NCBI GenBank assembly: GCA_001179505.1
Contig: CDMY01000013.1
Location: 62,001 to 126,000 of the forward strand
DNA: 64,000 bases
DNA from: Vitrella brassicaformis
Lineage: Eukaryota > Sar > Vitrellaceae
Direction of reading: 5' to 3'
Made by a program: the position numbers and the translations under genes. The notes under the pieces are model-generated. The model saw nothing but the letters and a program-made list of their open reading frames with translations, did not search any database and was not told where the DNA came from. Positions 24,817 to 34,617 of the stretch are shown here, in pieces (position 1 is the first letter of the stretch; every line of letters starts with the position of its first letter).

Positions 24817-25205
24817 TCACAATGTCGAGTCGTTGCTGAACGGGCGGACAGAACGACAGAATGAGATGAGATGAGATGTGATAGTTTCCGGTGTTGATGC
24901 GTAGGGCTGCCAGATGTGATGCATGTGATGTGGGGATTCGATATCGATTTTGCCACTCGTTCGTTCATTGTAGGCATGAATGAATGGACAAACTGCGTCC
25001 AGACGCCGCGCTCATACTCACACGTGACAGTGTCCGTCCGTTGCACCTCTTTGACAGCTAATCAAACCACCCTCCCTCGTGCAGACAGACCGTTGAATCG
25101 CTCACTTCACTGGCACTCACCCAGTGACTGACATGTGACAGCCGGACTACGACACGAACAACGCATCCTGCTCTCTCCTCTGCCCTCACCACAGGTCCAT
25201 CACAA
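24817..25205. other. Intergenic between convergent plastid-protein genes
   Basis: 389 bp with an ATGAG/ATGAT repeat near 24860-24880. No ORF of interest. Confidence 0.6.
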
Positions 25206-26124
25206 CTACTCGTCTGCCGGTCTGCCCTTCTTGTTGACCTTGACCAACTCGACCTCGAACAGAAGTGGCTCATTGATGTGCACCGCCAGCTTCCGCTTGC
25301 CGCTGAAGGTGTCTGGCTCTGGCCGCTGGTTGGACGTGTTGAATCCCAGCTCAGGTGGAACCAGGATCTTGCGCAGTGACCCCACCCTCATGCCAGACAT
25401 GGCGTCCTCCACCGCCAACGGAATCTGCACCCATTTAGTCGGTAAGGTAAGGCAAGGTATGGTGTTGTTTGTTCGCCGGCCTTGTGAGCACCGTTGTGTT
25501 GTGTCACCTTTTTATCCGGATCTCCGTATTTGATAGCGTAAGTGTCGAGTCTGTCCTGTTTGAACTCGCGACCATAACCTGCAGAACAACACAACACACA
25601 CGCACTGGGCGCACTCACACGAGGCCCTGCCTGCCTCTCTTCTTCCCGTGCTCACCCACCCACCCACCCAGGCTGAACACATAGTCGCCATTCCCCTTGT
25701 AGACCTGGTACTTAACCTTGCAGGTATCACCCTTCTCACACAGCGGCGCATCAGACGGCCCCTTCACAGGCTCTCTGTACCTGACGCCCTTGGAGCTCCT
25801 CAGCAGCGGCCCTTTGGCAGCTTCCTCTGCCTCTCTCTTCCTCTCGCCTATCTCCCTGGCCTCTTCTATCGACAGCGGAGGGCTCTTGGCCACGGCTGCA
25901 AGCGGCAGCAGAGAGGCCGTCAGTGCAACAGCCGCTGATGAGAGGTGGCTCCGTCTTGTGGAGGCGGCTGACATAGAGGTAGATGGCAGTGTTGCTGCAG
26001 GCCGCCTACGGTGCGGTGGATGGGGAGATCTGCGGTGCAGGTGGGAGATGCTGAAGGCATGAATGTCGATGACCAAGATGAAGATGACGTTGAAGGCGAG
26101 GAGGAAGATCCAGAATCTCTTCAT
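25206..26124 (-). CDS. FKBP-type peptidyl-prolyl isomerase, predicted thylakoid lumen, 248 aa
   Basis: Three exons: 25668-26124, 25508-25578, 25206-25424 (747 nt). The leader is tripartite: signal peptide (FWIFLLAFNVIFILVIDI), basic Pro/Ser/His-rich transit region, then a twin-Arg-type lumen signal (TRRSHLSSAAVALTASLLPL, ending AVA). The mature FKBP domain shows GDTCKVKYQVYKGNGDYVF, AMSGMRVGSLRKILVPPELGF and a final beta strand LLFEVELVKV. In this family the VPPELGF-type loop follows the active-site helix. FKBPs catalyse proline cis-trans isomerisation and lumenal ones assist photosystem assembly. Several aromatic residues of the classic FKBP12 pocket are not obvious, as in many plant lumen FKBPs, so catalytic activity is uncertain. 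Confidence 0.85.
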
Positions 26125-26297
26125 GATACCAAACGCAGGATTCTCCGCTGGCGGCCATCAGCGCGTGAAACCGCTGCTGCCGTGAAACCAACCCTGGCAT
26201 TACCCTTGGCAGCCGGTGCGTCTGTTTCCGTGTGTCTTGTCTATCCTTCCTCTGTCTGCATGACCATGGTGTCACATGACTCACCTTGTTCACCGAG
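26125..26297. promoter_or_regulatory. Bidirectional promoter region (FKBP / PDK-type kinase)
   Basis: 173 bp between divergent ATGs. It contains two GTGAAACC elements (26165-26172 and 26182-26189), spaced 17 bp apart. Confidence 0.5.
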
Positions 26298-28319
26298 ATG
26301 ACAGTGCTCACTTCCTTTAGAGCTTCTCTGCCTCTTCCTCCCTCGTGTCGGCCTTCCCTCCCCGCCCTCGTCAACTCTCTCTGGAGAGCCGCGCCAGCCA
26401 TCAGCCACGGCGTCCGTGCGGTAGCGACAGCGGCGAGCTCCGTCACACTCTCACGGCAGCGAATCAATCAACTTCTCGAGGGCGAGATAACCCACTTTGC
26501 CTTGAAGGCTCAGCGGCCGCTTGACTTCCAGCAGATCATCAATATCCGCAACATACAGGAAACCGCGCGATTCCTGCACGCGGAGGTAAGTCAGTCAAGT
26601 CGGGGGACGCGAGAGGCGGGGTCGTTCTTGACGTGTCGCGCACTGCACACGTGTCTGGCTGTCGTGTCTTGTTTGCTTTTGTGTGTGTCTTTGTTTGTTG
26701 GGTCAGTTGCCTGTTCGGTTTGCCAACCGGATTCGTTCGTTGGAGGAGCTCCCAGGCTGGCGGTCCATCCCAGCCCTCGTCGACGTGCGGACATCGTACG
26801 TCGAGTCGTTCAAGGACCTCAGGCTGGTTGCCGTCGATGACAGGTATGGGAGGGAATGGAGGCCACTCACCTCACACACAAATGCTCACTCGGGCATCCA
26901 TCCCATGACGTGACCTCTCTTTGTGTCATCCATCCCATCCGTTCACGCCATGCAGGTCTGATTTCCGCGCGGCTCTACAGCGAGTGAAGCAGCGTCACGG
27001 CAAGGTGGTCCAGCTCCTCACAACTGGTCTGCGAGACCTGCAGCACGCCAGGCCCCTCGAGCTGTCGCCTACTTTTGTGGACGCCTTCCTGAATGAGTTC
27101 TTCCTCTCACGGATAGGCACGGAGCTAATCCGCGAACAGGTGAGACAAAGCTGTGTGACACACGCACAGCCATGCCCGCCATGTGCACATGTCTGTGTGT
27201 GTGTTGTTCTGGCAATGCTTCCAGTATATGACGGTCGAGCGCTCGAATGGCCGTGGCTCCGGCATCATCGACCCAGAGTGCGCGCCTTTGGAAGTCATCA
27301 CCAGGGCGGCCCGCGACGCCGGCCGGCTGTGCGACTACCACACCCAGAGCGCCCCCACCGTGCAGCTCTTCACCCCCCGGCTCATGACCTCCCCCCTACG
27401 CTTCGCATTCGTGTCGAGGTACCTCTACTATGTCGTGTTCGAGCTCCTCAAGAATAGCATGAGGGCAGTGTCTGAGAAGGGCCCGGCTGCGGACGAGAGC
27501 GACCTGCACAGTGGTGAGGGTGCGAGGCGGCCCACGTATGAGCTGGAAGGGACCAACACGAGGCTGCCGCCGGTGCGGGTGGTGCTGGCGGGCGACTCCG
27601 AGACCATGCACATAAAGGTGAGGGCAGTAGAGGGGAGAGGGGGGAGGTGAGTTTGTGTCCGTCTGATGGGTGGCCATGCGATGCTGTGTGTGGCTGGGCT
27701 GTTATGTGTGTGCAGGTGAGTGACCGTGGCGGCGGCATTCCTCTGGCCCTTCAGCCCAAGATCTGGTCGTACCTGTACACCACGGCCACGCCGGCGCACG
27801 TCAAGGTGTCACACACGGGCATCGACGGGCCCGCCACGACAAACGGCAATGGTAAGCGCGCCGGGCGACACACACGGCAAGCAACAAACCAAAGACGGAC
27901 GCCACATACTGTCTGTCGCCACCTCTCGCTCTTCAGGTGTCCCGCCTCTGGCTGGATTCGGTGTGGGTCTGCCGCTGAGCAACCTCTACACTCAGTACTT
28001 CGGCGGGCGGCTGCGTCTGGTCTCCCTCCCGGGCTTCGGCACTGACGCCTACGTGCAGCTTCCCGGGCTGCTCGGCAACGTGCAGGAGAAGGTGGCCAGG
28101 GGCTGGGAGCCCATCAGGGCGGGCAATCAAGACGCCAACGCCGCCGTGCCATCGTATGCGGGCGTGTCCCTCCACTACCCGACCGCCCCAGTGCTTCTGG
28201 GCTCCTGGCAGGAGCGGCCGGTGGGCGAATCGCGGCAGAGCTCCTTGGACATGAGCGGCGAGCTGGTGAATGACGAGTGGGGCAGGAGGGATATCATTGC
28301 CGCGGCCGCTGTTGCCTAG
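26298..28319 (+). CDS. Mitochondrial pyruvate/branched-chain ketoacid dehydrogenase kinase (PDK/BCKDK family), 506 aa
   Basis: Exons 26298-26585, 26707-26843, 26956-27139, 27225-27617, 27716-27851, 27937-28319 (1,521 nt). The first ATG gives a basic Ser/Ala-rich mitochondrial presequence (MTVLTSFRASLPLPP). The N-terminal helical BCDHK domain has PLDFQQIINIRNIQETARFLHAE and PVRFANRIRSLEELP. The GHKL ATPase domain has the N-box (VFELLKNSMRAV), G1 box (DRGGGIP) and G2 box (GFGVGLPLSNLY). These kinases phosphorylate the E1-alpha subunit of the pyruvate or branched-chain dehydrogenase and shut the complex down. The C-terminus (about 80 residues after the ATPase fold) is longer than in animal PDKs and of unknown use. 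Which dehydrogenase it controls is not decidable here. Confidence 0.92.
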
Positions 28320-28875
28320 ACTGTAGACGATAGGGGCGAGTAGAGGCTGGCAGGGATGGGGCAGGGATGGTGTGTTGTTTGTGTACATATGTATGTATGA
28401 TGGGGCGGGCAGGGGCTGATTTCTTTCTCTTCTTTCTTCCACCATCAATTACATCACACGACAGACAGACAGGTGTTGACTTGACCATCTCAGGACAGGA
28501 CACACCTGTTTGTATCATTCATTCTCCTCTTGACTTTTACTCGGATCAAGCCACAAATCGCTGACCACGCGTTTGTATCTCTATGTCTGCATGTCTGTCT
28601 CTGTGTGTGGTGTGTCTGTATGTCTGTATGTATGTCTGTGTGTGGTGTGTATATACATCACTGTATCCATGTGCATGCACTACCTGAGGGTATTTGTTGA
28701 CACAACAAGACAGGCCGAGCCATATGTGGAATTCGGGCGGCTTTTTTCGCCTTATCTCGCGCCATGCACTGCATGAGCTGCCAGCCGCCCGCCCACAATG
28801 CCGACTGACAAGCACCGCCTGTTGATGCATGAGATCGAGTGCTACACGCTTATGTGCGTGTTGGGGGCCGGGGGA
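28320..28875. other. Intergenic, no gene seen
   Basis: Presumed 3' UTR of the kinase gene, then TG-rich simple DNA with TGTCTG/TATG repeats (28575-28650) up to the gap. Confidence 0.6.
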
Positions 28876-29175
28876 NNNNNNNNNNNNNNNNNNNNNNNNN
28901 NNNNNNNNNNNNNNNNNNNNNNNNNNNNNNNNNNNNNNNNNNNNNNNNNNNNNNNNNNNNNNNNNNNNNNNNNNNNNNNNNNNNNNNNNNNNNNNNNNNN
29001 NNNNNNNNNNNNNNNNNNNNNNNNNNNNNNNNNNNNNNNNNNNNNNNNNNNNNNNNNNNNNNNNNNNNNNNNNNNNNNNNNNNNNNNNNNNNNNNNNNNN
29101 NNNNNNNNNNNNNNNNNNNNNNNNNNNNNNNNNNNNNNNNNNNNNNNNNNNNNNNNNNNNNNNNNNNNNNNNNNN
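28876..29175. other. Assembly gap (300 N)
   Basis: Second gap of exactly 300 N. Sequence on both sides is G-rich (GGGGGCCGGGGGA and GGGGAGGGGC), which may be why assembly failed. Confidence 0.99.
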
Positions 29176-30331
29176 GGGGAGGGGCAAGGGGGGGTGGGTG
29201 GGGCAAGATGCATGCCATGGGCCACACAGACGAGCGCGGCACAGCGACCATGTCGCCCTCTTTCTTCCACTTGTGCGCTCCAGTGGTGGCTGGCCCTGCT
29301 GTCTGCTGTTTGTATGCTGTTTGTTGCTGCCTCAAGGCAAGGCAAGGCAAGGCAAGGCGGAATGTCATGTCGTCTTTTTCTGTATAATAGGCTTTTTCGT
29401 AGAATCACCAGCACAGGGGAGGGCCCCGTGCCCTCGTGCCCTCTCCTCCTCGCTGTGCGCTGCGTTGCGAGCGGCGTTCCGCCTTCCTGTGTACATACTT
29501 CCACTTCCACTTCCACACATACATAACATAACACACAAGCAACCAACACATTTGCGTGGCGTGCATGTCTCTAGAGCTATGTGTATGGTGCGTGTGTGCG
29601 TGGGGGTGGCATCAGCTAGTTGGGGTGAGATGAGATGAGGTCACGAGAGAGAGACCGACCAGAGTGAGTGCCTTTTTCGTGATTGATGGGTGCAGTGCAT
29701 CCAATCCAGGGCCGTAAGGGAGGGACCTTTTCCGATGTCTCTGTCCTCTTCTTCTGAGACACATTTTCCCCGTCCCTCCCTCATGGACACGGCATGGAGC
29801 ATCCATTCCAGCCGTGTGTCGTCTGTACATGGTGTGGTGTGAGGGTGGCAAAGCGGGGGTCACGCTCGCTCATCCGTCCAGTGTCGCGTCTCTCGCTCGC
29901 TGGTGATCCACTGTGGGTGTGTGTTACGTGTTGGGGGCTCCTGTTAGCACAGGAGCCCCTCAAACCGTGACATGAGCTCGCGCATGGTTCTGAGTGAGTG
30001 GGACACGTGAGATTGGCGTGAGCGCAAGGCAAGGTGGTTTTTAAGTAGGGTGAGTGACTCATGAGAGGAGGGGGAGAGAAGGGGCGTGCGGCGCCTGTGT
30101 TGTGGTGGGCCTGAATGAATGATAGCACGTATGGACACGACGATGAGCAATTGGCTCAACCATTACATTGCAGCGATGCAGATTCGTTGGCGCCGTTCAA
30201 GTACCTGTACAAGTCCAGCACGCAGTTGTCAGTCTACCCCGCGCCAGCCACCGATGACAGCACACACACATGCAGTACATCGTCATCGTGGCACCCCTCT
30301 CTCCCTTTGCACCATCTGCACCATTCTACAG
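29176..30331. other. Intergenic, no protein gene supported
   Basis: About 1.15 kb with (GCAAG)n near 29334-29358, CTTCCA repeats near 29501-29513 and a perfect hairpin at 29934-29959. No ORF has family features or splice context. Confidence 0.5.
29934..29959. other. Perfect 11-bp inverted repeat (hairpin), 4-nt loop
   Basis: GGGGCTCCTGT, loop TAGC, then its exact complement. It is very stable as RNA and lies in a gene-free stretch. It may be a small-RNA precursor, a 3'-end signal or the remnant of a mobile element; nothing decides between these. Confidence 0.8.
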
Positions 30332-32614
30332 CTACGATGGGGCGGCCGACCTGACGGACAGCAATGCAGCCCAACACACACCACCGGCAGTGGAGAAGCG
30401 CACGCATACAAGGGAGCCGAACTGTACCTGTCGTCTTTCGTCAGGTGTCAAGGCGTATGAGAATGATCTCATATAATCTTCCCCCCAGCCGATGACGTAC
30501 CGGCCTTCAATCCCCTCGATCGTGTCGCCGTGAGTGCGCTCCTCCACCAGCCGAGCGAAGGAGGCGCTGGCCAGCGGATAGAAGGTGAGCTTCTTGATGC
30601 CGCGGATCTTGAGCAGCGACCTGACGCAGGCAATGCCGAACTCACCAGCGGCATCGCCATCGCCCAAATCCTCGGGCACTGCACACAGACAGAGAGGCAG
30701 TAGTCACAACGGCCAGCAGGCTGGTCCAAGCGGTTATTTGCAGCTCACCTTCTAGACTAACACTCAGTTCTGAGATGGCCGGCCTTCACGAAGTCGGCAT
30801 GGAAGGACTTCAACTCCCTCTCCCCACCCAACGCCTGCAGCACCGCCACCGCTTGCTCTGTCGGCCTATGTAAGAAGATGCTCTTCACGACGGGCATCTT
30901 TGTCACCAGCCTGCGGCTGATCGCGAGCCCCTTGTTGCTGTAGCTGCACAGCAACGATGCGGCGGGGAATGCGTTGGGGGGCATGCTGTCGAGCACAACC
31001 GGGTCGGACTCGTCGGCGTCAGGCTCCAAGTCGCCATTGATCATCACCCTCTCCGCCTTGGGGAATGTCAGGCAGTGTGCGAGGGACCGAGCAGCGGGGC
31101 TGGCCGTGTCGAGAGGGCCGGTGGTGGTGAGACGGTGGGAGCAGATGGTGAAGCATGGACGCTGTGATGCGGCTGCCAGCTGCTGGAGGCGCTTCTGCAC
31201 GAAGGGGGAGGGCTCCGGGCGGGTGGGGACCTCACATAGGAGCGACAGCTCGAAGTCCTGGCGCGTCCTGATGCCGACGGGGATGTCGGGCCTCACACAC
31301 ACGGTGCGGGTCAAGGCCTCCATGGCCTGCAGGGTCTCGAAGATGCGGCTGTCGATGCGGTAGTCCTCGAGCGTGACGCTGAGCTTTTTGATGGAGCGGC
31401 AGCCACGGTCGACGAGGACAGCCTGCACACAGACACACGCACATCACAAGCAAGCTCTCGCCCTCCCTCTCTGGCCTTGTGTGTCTTGTGTGGTTCGTCG
31501 CATACCTGAAGGCGCTGCAGACCCGCAGCGCTAGCATGCATGCTGAGGGTCCCGATGTCCTCCAGCTGCGACAGGGGGCCCGGCTGGCCAGCAGCTGCCT
31601 TGGGGATCTGCGCCAGCATGCCGGTCATGACGTTAGGGTGGCAGCCCACCTGCAGCTCCTTGAGGCGCCGCGACGTGGCCACCAGCTCCCCCAACGACTC
31701 CCGCCGCACCGTCCCGTCTATCTGCACCGTCTCGAGTGACGGCAGCTGCCAGTGCCGCCCGTTGCCGACACAGAGGCCAGTCAGGCCGGTGAGGGATGTG
31801 AGGGATGCGAGGGTGGGGGGCGGGTCGATGGGAGGGGGGAGTGACGCCGACCGCTGTTCGGCAGCTCGGAAAGTGCGACCCTCAGCCTCGTCGACGGTTA
31901 CGCTCGAGTCGAATTTGCTGAATTCTATGGACTCGAGCGTGCTCCCCGCCTGCTGCCCGGTTGCTGTGGCCGCAGCGGCTCTCCGCCCCTCGCTGTGCCC
32001 CTCCACCAATGCCGTGACGATCTTGTCCCTCATGTACGGCAGAGAGTGGGTTTCACGAGCGTATCGCCGAACAGGAGTCCCTCCTGGGATGAGGAGGGCA
32101 AAGGGATACCGGTTGACGATGGACTTGAGCCGTGTGAGCCACTGGCCCCATTCGAAGGCATCGCTGAACGACAGGCCGCACCAGAATCGCCGCTCGGCCG
32201 TGTCGTGGGTGTCCATGACCAGCCGTGTGATCTGGCAGCCGACGTGGCGCCAGAGCCGCTGGGGCAGCGCCGCCACCAAATGAAGCGACAGGAACGAGAA
32301 GACGTAGGCAACGACAACAGGCTGAGTGCACAACACACACACACAGAGGAAACAATAACGATTTGTGCTAACGTTTGGTGCTGTATAGACACTCACTGCA
32401 TTCCCTCCTCTATCCCAGTCTGTCTCCCTTCCCATCGTCTTACAATTTGCCTAAATTGCTGTGCGAAGGCCTCCAGATCTATGGTGTGCGATGGCGTGGC
32501 CTGCTGCTGCTGCGGGCTGTCGGTGTCCATCATCGCCTCGTCGTGTCCATCTTTCAACTCATCCTCCTCTGCCTCCGCCGCCCGCCTCTGTCGCTTCGGT
32601 GCCGACTCACTCAT
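30332..32614 (-). CDS. Family copy A: unrecognised paralogous family (F-box-like N-terminus?), frameshifted before last exon
   Basis: Exons 32444-32614, 31506-32321, 30749-31422, 30332-30678. Read to the first stop (30757-30759) the product is 550 aa. An in-frame upstream ATG lies at 32627-32629. The start MSESAPKRQRR is basic, followed by Asp/Glu- and Gln-rich stretches. Exon 2 opens with VVVAYVFSFLSLHLVAALPQ and LWRHVGCQI, loosely F-box-like, then FWCGLSFSDAFEW, then leucine-spaced segments as in irregular LRR or ankyrin-type folds. Exon 4 is open and highly conserved among copies (VPEDLGDGDAAGEFGIAC), but exon 3 reaches TAG seven codons after AGHLRTEC begins. The phase that would splice into exon 4 is the +1 frame (AISELSVSLEG). 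So A is either a truncated protein or a young pseudogene. It is inverted relative to copy B and convergent with nothing nearby. No function is assigned. Confidence 0.6.
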
Positions 32615-32745
32615 CGCCCAACTGTTCATCTACCAAACGGGCACCGCCTGACAGCGGCTGTCGATGGCGCCGCGACACGGGCCAGCATGTGCTGCGCAAA
32701 TGAGCGACACCCAACAATGCACCAATTAGGGACACCGCATTCGAT
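30332..32745 (-). repeat. Inverted duplication, arm A (pairs with 41640-44030)
   Basis: Copy A with its upstream sequence (up to about 32745) is repeated in inverted orientation at copy B, including introns. The 83-nt intron 31423-31505 differs from its counterpart 42872-42954 at one base. Confidence 0.85.
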
Positions 32746-32857
32746 GTGTATAATGGGTGTATGGGTTCGTCTGGTGACGTCTTCACAACTCCTGGTCAGG
32801 GTTTGTGCAAACCCAGAACCCTGCTGCCCAGAAACCTGCCACCTCCCAACCTCCAAA
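32615..32857. promoter_or_regulatory. Bidirectional promoter region (copy A / BAG-like gene)
   Basis: 243 bp between divergent ATGs. The left ~130 bp is duplicated upstream of copy B; the right part is unique. GAAACC occurs near 32830. Confidence 0.45.
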
Positions 32858-33547
32858 ATGACTGCAGCGGCCATTCTGTTCACCATCTTCCTCTGCCTGA
32901 CCATCGCCCTCGCGCTCGCCACCATCCTCGTGTACGTCTACTTCCAGTCGCTCAAGAACCAAGTGCGACACAGACACAAAGACAAGCGCCAAGCCGAACA
33001 AGATGGCCATTATGCCGATGCGGATGCGACCGAACTGACTCAGCTGGACGAGCTCGATGAGGAACTCGATGAGGACTATGCGAGAGAACACGGCGAGGGA
33101 TCTCCACCATTCAGCACCTCTTACGCCGGGCCGGGCGCTTCTGAGGCTGCGTCTGCATCTGCTGGTGAGGCATGGGAGGCGTCTGGCGATGCTCTGAGGG
33201 CGAGCGCTGCGGCGAGGCGAGTGCGGCCATTCGATGAGGCCGTCCGGCGACAGCAGCTGGAGGCCGAGCAGGAGTGCTACCATCTATTCAGAGACCTCCA
33301 GCATCAGCAGGCATCCGTCGACAGCAAGCTCGCCACTCTGCGGCAGCTCCGCGGGCTGCTGGAGGGTCTGGATACGACGTTTCGGGTGAACAAGCCGGCC
33401 TTGGTGACGGCGCAGATCATGTGTTGCAATGTGCTGATGAAGATGGACGGGCTGGACACATTGCAGGGGTGCAAGGAGGACAAGAGGCTGGAGGAGCACG
33501 CACAGTGGATCATAGAGAAGGTCGTGCCCATTATCTGGTCCAACTGA
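32858..33547 (+). CDS. Single-pass membrane protein with BAG-like C-terminal domain, 229 aa
   Basis: Single exon. The first Met in good context (AAAATGAC) is followed at once by a 22-residue hydrophobic helix (LFTIFLCLTIALALATILVYVYF), then a Lys/Arg-rich stop-transfer segment. It is therefore probably anchored with the bulk in the cytosol. A long acidic, Ala/Ser-rich linker leads to a helical C-terminus (residues about 140-229) with LLEGLDTTFRVNKPALV, LMKMDGLDTL and EEHAQWIIEKV. The spacing resembles a BAG domain (co-chaperone that binds the Hsp70 ATPase), in which a conserved LxKLDxL-type motif precedes the last helix. This is a resemblance, not proof. A frame extends upstream without stop but covers copy-A promoter sequence, so the later ATG is preferred. 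Confidence 0.6.
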   Translation: MTAAAILFTIFLCLTIALALATILVYVYFQSLKNQVRHRHKDKRQAEQDGHYADADATELTQLDELDEELDEDYAREHGEGSPPFSTSYAGPGASEAASASAGEAWEASGDALRASAAARRVRPFDEAVRRQQLEAEQECYHLFRDLQHQQASVDSKLATLRQLRGLLEGLDTTFRVNKPALVTAQIMCCNVLMKMDGLDTLQGCKEDKRLEEHAQWIIEKVVPIIWSN

Positions 33548-33625
33548 CTGGTGTGAGAGAGGGGCGGAGACAGCCATGTGGGCGGGGCTGCGGCGCTCAC
33601 TCATGATGTAGGTACTGATCGATTC

Positions 33626-33662
33626 GTGTGTGTGTGTGTGTGTGTGTGCGCGTGTGTGTGTG
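33626..33662 (+). repeat. (TG)n microsatellite
   Basis: TG dinucleotide tract with one CGCG interruption, in the spacer after the BAG-like gene. Confidence 0.85.
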
Positions 33663-33799
33663 ATTAGTGTAGAGTACGTGTGCCCTGCGGCATGACCTTC
33701 CCGTGCGTGTGGGCCGGTCTATCTATAGTGAATGCTCTTGCGTCAAGTGAGCAGAGCTATAGTGGCTGTGGCGGGTGATCAGGCTGTGGCGCGTCTGGG

Positions 33800-34306
33800 T
33801 GACAAGTCTTAAGCCGACAGACACATGGAACGTACCACATCAGCCAATGAGCGATTGTGTCTTCACGCCCACATCTCCCTCTCTCTCTCTGTCTCTCTGT
33901 GTGTGTGTGTTGCGACGTTGCAGCTGTGATGGATGCCGAGTCTCGGTTGAAGGCCAAGGAGGCGGACCTCCGTGCAGTCGAGTCGGCTCTCGAGCAGAAG
34001 ATGGCCGCGACTCACGAGAAAGAAGAGACCGCCAAGGCCGCTCTCGCCGCCCAAGACAAAGCCGCCAAGGAGAGCCTCAAGACACAACGGTGGGTGGTTG
34101 AGACAGACACGACGTGATGGACGCACGATGGCATTGGTCTGGAAAGGTGCGTGTCTCATCTTTGCATGTGTGTGTGTGTGTGTGTCATTCGTTGACGTAG
34201 TGAGGCCGCTGAGTCTGCAGTGCTCGAGGACGCGAGAGCCGCTGCTGAGCTGGGCGGCGAGGCCGCAATGACGGCCATGGCGTCCACCATGGCACGCCAG
34301 AGTTAA
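33800..34306 (+). pseudogene. Partial inverted copy (D') of the secreted coiled-coil gene
   Basis: Carries the intron end, exon 3 (33924-34089) and the start of exon 4 (34201 on) of the gene at 35550-36755, in the opposite orientation. Exon 3 is nearly identical at the protein level (DAESRLKAKEADLRAVESAL). In exon 4 similarity stops after AMASTMARQS, where TAA follows at 34304-34306. The parent reads AMASTGMARQLPSAADID. The signal-peptide exon and exons 5-6 are absent, so this fragment is unlikely to make a functional product, although splice sites are intact. Confidence 0.75.
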
Positions 34307-34617
34307 CCCACAGACAGACAGACAACATCCGTCTCATTTGCGTGGAATCATGAGAGGCGTTGGATGAGTGGAGAGTTGAGTGACTTCATGAATATAGCAG
34401 CAAATGCAAACCCACACCCCAAACAAATCACGGACGAATCGAGCAGACACAATCATTGCAGGTGGACTGGCTGCATTCCAAAGAATGCAGCCGTTTGAAT
34501 AACGGTCTTGGTGCGAGCTTGCTTCGTCTGGTGCCCGACGTCATGAGTTGGGTGGCTCCGATTCGGCGCTGTCGGCGAAGATCTGGCCTTTGATGCGGTT
34601 CGCAGCGGCGAAGGGGG
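34307..34617. other. Intergenic, contains a perfect hairpin
   Basis: Spacer upstream of the PIG-F-like gene. The only notable item is the inverted repeat at 34469-34492. Confidence 0.5.
34469..34492. other. Perfect 10-bp inverted repeat (hairpin), 4-nt loop
   Basis: GGCTGCATTC, loop CAAA, then the exact complement. It lies about 125 bp before the PIG-F-like start codon and might be in its 5' leader. Confidence 0.75.

Noticed and set aside
29934-29959. Hairpin as a bacterial-type terminator
   Set aside because: No following U-tract and a eukaryotic context.
30115-30476. Plus-strand ORFs overlapping the end of copy A
   Set aside because: Antisense to the conserved last exon of copy A, which explains the open frame.
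32375-32857. N-terminal extension of the BAG-like ORF
   Set aside because: It runs antisense through exon 1 and the promoter of copy A; the later ATG precedes the TM helix in good context.
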